This document shows positions 55,796-64,000 of a stretch of DNA of 64,000 nucleotides, piece after piece (position 1 is the first letter of the stretch; each line of letters starts with the position of its first letter). The position numbers and the translations under genes were made by a program. This DNA comes from Linanthus parryae (lineage: Eukaryota; Streptophyta; Magnoliopsida; Ericales; Polemoniaceae): positions 116,882,088 through 116,946,087 of the forward strand of contig JALGPY010000002.1 in assembly GCA_023055425.1 (NCBI GenBank), given 5' to 3'. Under the pieces are notes generated by a model, which did not search any database, was not told the origin of the DNA, and saw nothing but the letters and a program-made list of their open reading frames with translations.

Positions 55796-57301
55796 CTCGT
55801 ATATTGAAATTACTAGTTTAGAGAATACCTACGTGCCCGGAGCAGTCTTACGGGAACAAATTTGCAGAAATTCTGGCAAGAAGGACCGTTTTGAGGTCGC
55901 CGAATTTTTTGTTGTTGAAATCTCTAATTGAATGGTGCACCGTACTCCTTGTGATGTCCCCGTCGAGGTTGTCTTCTTGACCGAAGGATGAATCAAGCTC
56001 TAACTTTCCCAAATTTTGAATCTATGACCGAAAACCCTGGAATTTCTTCCACTGATTTCTCCTTCTTGCTTCACTCTCACTCAAAATCCCCTACCAAACC
56101 TTGATCCCCTCTGAAATGCGAAAAAAAACTCTACCTTGTTTGTTGAATTTGGTGAAGTTTTGAGTTGGGAGAGAGAAAGAGCTAGAGAGGTTTTGGTTAT
56201 GGAGGATGAAGGTGAGGATGTGAAGAATGAGAGAGAGATGGACGGGACAACTGGTTCATCAAATATTTCGTCCCAAAAATTCCTTTTTGCCCTCCAAGTA
56301 ATACCCCCTCCTTCTTCTTTCAATCGGGCAAAACTGTCCATTCGTCAGTGGTCTTCGTACGGAGACATATTCTCTTCGCACGAAGCTTCGTGCTAAGAGA
56401 ATATGTCTTCATACGAAGGTCTTCCCATACAAGTACTGCAAGCTGTTCTGGGAAGACAAAATTCAGAGCCAAAAAAATTTCTAAGTCCAATGTCTTCGTA
56501 CGAAGACAATTCTCTTCGTACGAAGAGAAGCCTGGAGCTGCCAAAAACATCCTTTTTGATATATTTTCACGTATCCGATCGTGCCTTTGCTTTACGAAGG
56601 ATCTCCTCGACCTCGAGACTCCCTTTTTACCCTAAAACACTCCCAAAATCCGGGGAATAATTCATTCTTCAATTTCACGCATTCCAAGGCACGTTTTGCA
56701 CTTCCGGATGCTTTTGGCCTCGTTTTACTCTCTTGAGCATCCTTTTTGGCGTAACTTTCTCATCCAAACTCCGATATGCGCGATCCACCTGTCTACAGAA
56801 AGCTCTCAACCACCCCCACACATTGGCACTGTTCAATTCTGTTTTCAGTCTCGTTTTCAAAATATCACCTCGTAATCCATGCCAACGTGCTAGCTTTCTC
56901 CGTTTATCAATAAAATCCTTGCGAATATCAAGACGGGGAGTCCGGTAACATGATTTTCCCCAGGTGCGTGTGTTGAATAAGTGTAGGAATGACCTCAATC
57001 TTCAATTTCTTCATTTCGGATCTCGATACGCGTTTTAGGCTGCAATTTTTCAATTTTCACTCTGTTTTGCACACGCGCATCAAGACGGGGGAGCCGGAAT
57101 AGGCCTTTCACCTCGGAATCCTGCACATACTCATTGGAAATATTAAATCCACTCTCTTGCACCTGTCAAATGAATCAAACTGAATAAAATTTACAGAACA
57201 GTATTAAAACCCTAAACTACAGCAATAAATAGGTTGGGTTGCCTCCCAACAAGCGCTTGTAATTTTAGGTCGACGGCCCGACCCAGTTACCTCAGATTTA
57301 A
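55796..57301 (-). other. Athila 3' non-coding region and probable LTR
   Basis: This holds the region after integrase and probably the 3' LTR, whose start was not fixed. It contains a foldback cluster (56353-56529) and two diverged copies of a CCCCGTCTTGATxxxCG motif at about 56935 and 57073. Small open frames have no domains. Confidence 0.5.
56353..56529. repeat. cluster of palindromes in the Athila 3' region
   Basis: 56353-56418 is a 33+33 bp palindrome with no spacer and three mismatches, centred on AAGCTT. GTCTTCGTACGAAGAC (56492-56507) and TTCTCTTCGTACGAAGAGAA (56510-56529) are perfect. A GTCTTCCC/GGGAAGAC pair lies between them. All are built from CTTCGTACGAAG. Confidence 0.9.
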
Positions 57302-58431
57302 TCAAATAGCAGGAATCGCATGGAGCCATTCAATGACTCCAATGAAATTCCCATCCACATACGGCTTTGCTATCTGGCCATTTACCTTGAATATGTTCCC
57401 ACTTGCATCTTCCACCTCAAGAGATCCCCATGGATAAACTGCAGTAATTGTGTAGGGACCACTCCATCTAGACTTCAAATTTACTGGAAACAGCTTTAGT
57501 CTGGCATTGAAGATCAGCACTCTCTGTCCTACCTTGAAGTCTCTCGGCATGATGCGTCAGTCGTGCCACTGCTTTGTCCTTTCCTTACAAATTTTTGCAC
57601 TTTCAAATGCCATCAATCGAAATTCCTCAAGTTCAAGTAGTGCTTGTTTCCGTTGCTCACCTGAGAGCTTAGCATCCAAGTTGATCTTCTTCAAGGCCCA
57701 GAACGCCTTGTGCTCAAGTTCCACCGGAAGATGACACGACTTCCCAAATACTAGATGGTAGGGAGACATGCCTAAAGGGGTCTTGTACCCAGTCCTATAT
57801 GCCCATAAACTATCATCTAAATGCAGGGACCAATCCTTGCGTCCCGGATTGACTGTCTTCTCTAGAATCCCCTTTATCTCTCGGTTAGAAACTTCAGCTT
57901 GCCCATTCGACTGCGGATGATAAGCTAGTGATATCTTATGTGTCTTTACCCCATGTTTGCTCAAAACATTGGCAAAGACTTTATTCACGAAATGCGATCC
58001 TTCATCATTGATAATGGCTCTGGGAGTCCCAAACCGCGTGGAGCTCCATCATTCTTGGGACAAGCCATTGCCTCTACCCATTTGGTCACATAATCCACAG
58101 CTAACAGTATATAAATATTTCCAAGTGAATAGGGGAATGGCCCCATGAAATCAATGCCCCACACGTGAAAGGGCTCCACTTCCGAAACGAAATTTTGAGG
58201 CATCTCATTTCAGTTGGAGATATTTCCAGTTCTCTGACACCGGTCACACTGCTGTACAAATAAATGAGCATCCTTGTGTAAAGAAGTCCAATAAAAACCA
58301 CTTTGAAGTACCTTAGCCACAGTGCACATTTTGTCAAAATGTCCTCCACAATTCAGTTCATGGCAATGTCTAAGAATATCCAACGTATCTGGCTCAGCTA
58401 CGCACCTTCTCAACACGTTATCAACTCCCAA
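57302..58431 (-). pseudogene. Athila integrase
   Basis: A zinc-binding HHCC region (HCHELNCGGHFDKM, CDRCQRTG) is followed by the catalytic core ([25 protein letters not shown]). A small deletion lies between the CPKND motif and RFGTPRA. The core resumes with [20 protein letters not shown], which holds the catalytic Glu, and [17 protein letters not shown]. The C-terminus has FKVGQRVLIFNARLKLFP and the RWSGPYTI motif. Stops and frameshifts at about 58201, 58000 and 57553 break the gene. Confidence 0.8.
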
Positions 58432-58452
58432 CTTGAACAGATAGGGATCATC

Positions 58453-59628
58453 TCAAAAATAGCGTCGTGCATCTGCGAAGAACTTCTTTTTCTGATGGAA
58501 CGTCATGTCTTTTGGGATAATGTTGAGTGCCTTGAAATTTGCCAAGTCAGCAAACCAAGGCACAGCTGCTACCACTACCGCAAGTTGTTCATCTGGAAAA
58601 TCTTCTCTAATTGGCACATCTTCCTGTTTTTCATTCTCCAGCTGTGACAAATTGTCTGCAACAACATTCTCTACCCCCTTCTTACCTTTGATTACCACGT
58701 CAAACTCTTGCATCAACAAAACCCACCAGATCAATCTTGGCTTTGCATCCTTTTTGGTAAGAAGATACTTGAGGGCTGCATGGTCTGTGAAAATTGTCAC
58801 CTGAGAACCCACAAGATATGGACGAAACTTGTTCAACGCGAAGATGATAGCCAGCATCTCTTTCTTCGTGGTGGCATAGTTAACATGTGCATTATTAAGA
58901 GTACGAATGACATAATAAATAACATGAGCTACCTTGTCTTTCCACTGTCCCGGTACTGCTCCCACTGCATAATCGCTGGTATCACACATAAGCTTAAACG
59001 GCAAGGTCCAGTCTGGTGTGGCTATGATGGGTGAGCTGATCAACTTTTCCTTGAGTATATCAAAAGATGCCCTGCATTTTGCATCAAAGCCGAAAGTTGC
59101 ATCTTTTTCAAGAAATCCAAATAAGGGCTTCGTAATCTTTGAGAAATCCTTGATGAACTGCCGGTAAAACCCTGCATGTCCCAAGAAACTCCGTACCCTT
59201 TGATAGATTTAGGGTAAGGAATCTTCTCAATCACCTCTATTTTTGCCCGGTCCACCTCTAAACCCTTGCATGAAATCTTGTGTCCCAACACTATTCCCTC
59301 AGTCACCATGAAATGACACTTCTCCCAGTTAAGCACTAGGTTGGTGTCAATACATCTGTCTAGAACCCGAGCTAGTTGCTGTAGACAGTCTTCGACCCAT
59401 CACCATAAAGCGAAAAATCATCCATGAAGACCTCAAAATTTTTCTCCATCATGTCAGAGAAGATAGACATCATACACCACTGAAACGTGGCAGGTGCATT
59501 GCATAGCCCAAATGGCATGCGTCTAAAGGCAAAGGTCCCATAAGGACAAGTAAATGTCGTCATCTCCTGGTCAGCTGGCTCAATTGCTATCAGATTATAC
59601 CCGGAGTATCCATCCAAAAAGCAGTTAT
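58453..59628 (-). pseudogene. Athila RT (second part) and RNase H
   Basis: RT resumes after the insertion with LDGYSGYNLIAIEPADQE, FRRMPFGLCNAPATFQ and the catalytic FMDDF (near 59415). Frameshifts lie at about 59370 and 59180. RNase H includes LMCDTSDYAVGAV, TTKKEMLAIIFALNKFRPYL and FTDHAALKYLLTKKDAKPRL. A linker to integrase follows, with a stop at 58453-58455. Confidence 0.85.
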
Positions 59629-59633
59629 GTGAA

Positions 59634-61289
59634 TGATTGACGCGCGATTACTACGCGTTGCTACGCAAGTATACGGTCAAGTAATAAAGTGGAGTATTTT
59701 GGACTCCGAGTTATCGAACCCAAGGGAAGGTGTTTACTATATGCTCTAGATTAGCAATTAAACTCAATTTACCTAAGTAACCGGTAAAAATGGTTGTAGT
59801 TTGAAGTGTTGTCACCCTCAAACAAGTGACTAGCAAGGGTAGTGATATAACGCGAATAAAATTATTTGATGTAAAGCAAAGGAGAGAAATCTAGGCAATC
59901 TATATATCACCTAGGGTAGTTTTGACAATTCTGGATTCCATGTTCTAACACAATGACTCTTAGCAACCTATGATGGGTAATGGCGTTGACAATTACCTAT
60001 CGGTCTCATGTCCTTCTACACAAAGGTAACGATTTGTCCCTCTCAGGCCAAGTATACTACCTATGTGTTCTAGCAGACCAACAATGCTGCAAGGGATAAT
60101 GTCCTCTCAGACCACCATTCACGAGCAACCCATTACATCCTACTGAATTTACCCTCATCTAGCCATTCCTATACAACTAACCTCTCAGTCTAGTCAATTA
60201 AGAATGATCTTGTTTACTCATCCCAACTAGGGTAGAGTTGTTTTCACACACTCACTAGTTACGTAGTAATTTCAGGTCATGACTCCTACGTTACTAAGAA
60301 CTAAGCACAATAAACAAGATAATTAGGTTACCAATATCATCATTAAGCCTAGTTCATGATTGAATGAAGAAATAGATAATCCACATCACACATCTTAGCC
60401 CTAACTTGTCAATGAAAGAACTCAACATGATGAAAACCAAAACAATCTCCATTAAACCATAATCATGGCATGAAAGATCATCCAAAATCCGGAAAATATC
60501 ATCAAAACATAAACCCTATGCTCTCAATAGATGCCTAGGTATGAGTTTAGCTAATCATAACACAAGTTAACATGGTTATTAAATAGTTCATAAAAGAAAG
60601 TAAAGAGAAAAATAGATCAAATGCTAGAAATCGTGAAGATTGGCGCGATCCGGGCTCTTCTCCTTGCTTGAGGTCGTTCCCAATGAAGTCTCCTTGCTCT
60701 CCTCCTTCTTCTTGGCTCTCTGGATGCGTGAATGATGAATAATTTCGTCCCTAGGTCGTTCTTCAATCATAACCCTCAGAAGTCTTCAGCAATTGCACAA
60801 AAGCCCCCTGAAATCTGCTCCTGACTTCAAAAGGCGATATCTTCTTCGTCCGAACTCCGATTTAGCTCCGTGACCTATCGATGGAAAGCTCTATGAGTCT
60901 AATTTCATATGGCACTACTATCACCCCCAAATGAGTTGTAGAACTACAGATATGATTAAAATAGTGCAAGCTGGTCATCCAAGCTCCTCCAATTCGGCTT
61001 CTCTTGACTCCACTTGAGCTCCCATTGTTTTCGAAGTTCGTTCCATGCCTCCTATCAATCGATTAGCACCCGTCCCTGCCAAAACAACATGAACAAACAT
61101 ACCAAGCAATTATATTTGAGAAATAACAATAAAATATGCATGGAAAACGCCCGGACTAACAATATAGCACATGGTAGAAACAAGTGATAAAACGACCTAT
61201 AATCTCTAACATTGGCCTCAAAACACTCTCCAAATACATATTATCGTGTGGTAAATGCTAAAGGATTATAGCCCCTAAAAGGTGCTATC
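59634..61289. mobile_element. solo-LTR-like insertion in Athila RT
   Basis: The 1656-bp insertion has ends TGATTGACGCGCG...GGTGCTATCA. It is flanked by GTGAA (59629-59633) and GTGAC (61290-61294), a 5-bp duplication with one mismatch. Joining the flanks restores RT (LDRLARH to NCFLDGYSGYN). It has no coding region and no primer binding site. CAAGTATACGGTCAAGTAATAAAG near the left end is a motif often seen in plant LTR elements. Confidence 0.7.
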
Positions 61290-62772
61290 AGTGACGTGCC
61301 AGCCTATCAAGCATCTGATCAACAAATGGAAGGGGAAAGTGATCCTTCAACGTGGCATCATTGAGTTTGCGGTAATCCATGCAAACCCTCCACCCAGTAA
61401 TAGTATGAGTGGCAATCTGATCACCTTTTTCCCCTTCCAACACAGTAATACCTCCCTTCTTAGGGACACAGTGTACCGAGCTAGTCCATGTGCTGTCAAA
61501 AATCGGGTAGATGATGCCTCCTTCCAACCATTTAAGCACCTCTTTCTTCACCACCTCCTGCATGTGAGGGTTGAGGTGGCGCTGATATTGAACTATCGGC
61601 TTCTTATCCTCCATAAGCCGGATCTTGTGCTCAAACTGTGGGGCTGATCCCTTTTATATCTGCTATGGTCCATCCCATAGCTGCTTTCCTTTCCTGCAAT
61701 ACCTTGAGAAGCTTCTCCTCATGTTCCCTATCCAAACATGCAGACACAATTACAGGCGAAGTCTCATTAGATCCCAAGTATAAATATTTTAAATGAGCAG
61801 GTAAAGGCTTTAATTCTAAAATAGGAGCAGTAACAAGAGAAGGAGTAAGAATATTCATGCTTCCCTCATTAAAGAGGGGTAGGGGCAGACGCCAGTGAGC
61901 TTCCATAGCTGGTTCCTTTTTGCTCGAGTCAAGTAGAGCAAGCTCCTCATACAGCCGCTCCAATAAGATATCGTCCTCCTCATCCGGTGTCTATGCCTCC
62001 ACACCAAAACACTGCTCACTCACCGCATATGTGGGGAATTTCATAGCTTCAAAGACATTGAATGCCACCTTCTCATCGTTAATACGCATCGTCAACTCTC
62101 CTTTGTTAACATCAATGATAGTCTTCCTCGTGGAAAGGAATGGCCGTCCTAATATGAGTGGGAAATCATCATCAGCATCCATGTCTAGGATCACAAAATA
62201 TGCGGAGAAGATGAGTCCTTTGACTCTCACAAGCACATCCTCCAAGACACCCCGTGGGCGTTTGATAGTACGGTCAGCCATCTGTAAGCACATAAGAGTA
62301 GGTTTTGGATCCCCTACACCAATTTGCTCAAATAATGATGTGGGCATCAATTGCTTGTGCCAAGATCACATAACGCTCTACCATGGAACGCATCCCCCAA
62401 TGTTACAGGAATTATGAAACCGCCTGGATCTTTCATCTTCTTGGGCAACACTTTTTGTACTACGGCGCTACACTCCTCATTCAGGGTTACAATTTCAAAA
62501 TCATTTATGCGCCTCCTATTGGAAAGAAGGTCCTTGAGAAACTTGGCATACTTGGGCATTTGTGAAATGGCTTCCGCGAAAGGGATATTGATATGCAAAT
62601 TCTTGCAAATATCTAAAAATTTCTTGAAGTGCTTAGCGTCATCTTGACTTTTTAACCTTTGTGGGTATGGCACACGCATGCTGTACTCCTTTGGCTTTTG
62701 CTTCTCCTCTGAAATCCTACTCGTGTCCATTGATTGGGGAATCACGGTAGGCACGGGAATTGCTTCATCCAA
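61288..62772 (-). pseudogene. Athila protease and RT N-terminus
   Basis: From the right: VPYPQRLKSQDDAKHFKKFL and INIPFAEAISQMPKYAKF (end of gag), then protease with RALCDLGTS and PLILGRPFLSTRKTIIDV. A linker follows, then RT with PIVQYQRHLNPHMQEVVKKE, GIIYPIFDSTWTSSVHCVPK and RVCMDYRKLNDATLKDHFPL. Stops lie at about 62347, 61991 and 61631. The reading breaks at 61289 where the solo LTR begins. Confidence 0.85.
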
Positions 62773-62802
62773 CGCCTTCTCGGTTTCCTTAGTTGCCTCT
62801 GC

Positions 62803-63995
62803 TCACGCGTGGCTAGGATATGGAGGATCCTTAGTAGTGATGCCACTGCGAGTTGTGATTGAGTTCACATGCTCATTACGCGTAATGGTGTTTGCTGGAA
62901 GTATGCCCGGTGGGAGTTTGATATTTTGATTGGCAATCTGCCCAATTTTAGTCTCGTGGCTCTTCATTGTGGATTGTATTGAGACAATCGTGCTCTCCAT
63001 CCTATCTTGATTAGCTAGTAGCTTTCTCAATAAAGCATTTGTCTCTTGATCTTCTTTTTGTGGAGCCTGTTGTAGTGGAACTTGCCTTTGTGCTTGGTAT
63101 AGAACATTTGGTCTCTGACCGGGTGCATATAACCCACTGTTAGGATTGGCATAGCTCAAGTTCGGGTGATTGCGATTGTTGGGATGATATGTGTTGGGCC
63201 ATTGCTGCTGTCTCATAAAATTCACCTCTTCAACACTATTATCGTACCCCGGGCTCTCATCTGCTAGTAACTCACCCTTGGGCTTCTTTCATGGAGGTTT
63301 CATGACATGAAATGCTAAGTTCATTGATTCCAGCTTTTGTTCCATAGATTCAATCTTGTTTACTAAGGCTGCATCCCCCGGTTTGGAGTACCTACGCGTT
63401 TCAGCTCGTGTAGTCTCTCTCTTTCACACGTTGTTTAGTAGATCTTGTGCTCGCTGCGCCCCAAGCCCCATGAAGTTACCTCCTGCTAGCATATCCAACT
63501 GGTCAGCGGTCTCTTTGTCTAATGCAGTATAAAAGTAATGGAAGAGCTTGTGCCGTGGCTCCCCATGATTCGAACATCTACGGAGAATTTGGCTGAACTT
63601 CCTCCAAGCATCTCCAATGAGTTGTTTTCTTCCTAAGTAAAATTTGCAATTTCCGCCATCTGCTGAGCGACTCTGGATGGTGGCAAATACTTCCTCAGGA
63701 ACTCATGACAACGATCTGCCCATGTCACTATGCTCCCAGCTGGTAGTTCCATAAGCCACTTTTAAGCTTTTCCAGACAATGAGAAGGGATATAGTAAGAG
63801 TTTAACTGTTTCGTCTGGAACTCGTTGATCGTGCAAGGTAGATGTAATATTCTCAAATACAGGTAGATGGTGGTTGGGATCATCTCCTGGAGCTCCGTTG
63901 AATGCGCACTCGTCACGAACCATATTAATCATATGCGGGCGAAGCTCGAAGTGTGTGCATTGATCTGTGGCCTGACAATGGTAGGTTGGTAACAT
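62803..63995 (-). pseudogene. Athila gag
   Basis: HFELRPHMINMV, DDPNHHLPVFENI and KLLLYPFSLSGKA match the retrotransposon gag domain of this group. Many stops follow between 63764 and 63226. The part 63225-62803 is a Gln/Asn-rich segment ending near TTRSGITTKDPPYP. The 5' end of the gene and the 5' LTR lie to the right of the window. Confidence 0.75.
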
Positions 63996-64000
63996 GCAGG

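Larger units (their letters stand above)
55796..64000 (-). mobile_element. Athila-type Ty3/gypsy retrotransposon (5' end beyond window)
   Basis: Gag, protease, RT, RNase H and integrase are read on the minus strand in Ty3/gypsy order. Motifs typical of Athila are RPRGVLEDVLVRV and DDFPLILGRPFL in protease, EVFMDDFSLYG in RT, GHAGFYRQFIKDFSKI, and a non-coding GCGCTTGTTGGGAGGCAACC after integrase (about 57238-57258). The 3' region reaches the PMD inverted duplication at about 55796. A solo-LTR-like insertion (59634-61289) splits RT. Confidence 0.85.

Noticed and set aside
55740..55931. An open frame with SYIEITSLENTYVPGAVLREQ, weakly like an Agenet/Tudor repeat
   Set aside because: It crosses from the PMD inverted arm into the Athila 3' region on the opposite strand; the likeness is weak and there is no gene context.

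Overview
The window is nuclear DNA of a flowering plant, probably a eudicot. It is AT-rich and contains Sirevirus-type and other Ty1/copia elements, an Athila-type Ty3/gypsy element, a plant L1-type LINE with an RNase H domain, a Helitron, Mutator-like elements and plant mobile domain (PMD) gene copies. No intact cellular gene, rRNA gene or functional tRNA gene is visible. The only long open frames belong to retrotransposons: a 1317-codon copia gag-pol (27012-30965, minus) and a 640-codon copia frame with an internal deletion (40615-42537, plus).

Layout. (1) 1-3659 is the 3' part of a Sirevirus-type copia element (A). It sits inside copia element B1, whose pol remnant and 3' LTR follow at 3660-6481. 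(2) 6482-8603 holds a non-coding element remnant with an LTR and primer binding site, then a minus-strand B-type LTR fragment. (3) 8604-15620 is a second Sirevirus-type element, inserted in that LTR fragment and truncated at its 3' end. (4) 15620-23340 carries two broken PMD gene copies (C1, C2) and their repeated downstream DNA. C2 is split by a 2.06-kb Mutator-like element (18977-21034) that contains tandem repeats and telomere-like repeats. (5) 23340-35895 is a LINE split by the full-length copia B2 (25514-34004), which has perfect 5-bp target duplications. (6) 35896-45280 is a further paralogous PMD locus (C3), containing the small copia element D (39782-42655). (7) 45038-45904 continues after insertions at 55277-55341 and 55725-55795. 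It is a large inverted duplication of the PMD promoter and 5' coding end. Its right arm holds copia C (45905-55271), which holds a Helitron (47201-51594), which holds a Mutator-like element (50323-51486). A 375-bp TIR element (55342-55716) lies in the same arm. (8) 55796-64000 is a minus-strand Athila-type gypsy element with a 1.66-kb solo-LTR-like insertion in its RT.

The PMD copies allow each insertion to be read against an uninterrupted paralogous site inside this window, so many element ends are fixed to the base. Features that may be new are: (a) a 14-18 bp palindrome family around TTCAAGGCCTTGAA spread through LTRs and coding parts of the Sirevirus-type elements; (b) two copia families with non-TG..CA LTR ends, whose LTR starts also supply the pol stop codon; (c) the PMD inverted duplication with two mirrored TATA boxes and its four-level nest; (d) a lysine-rich frame downstream of pol in both Sirevirus-type copies.

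All family assignments rest on motifs read by eye. No database search was run.
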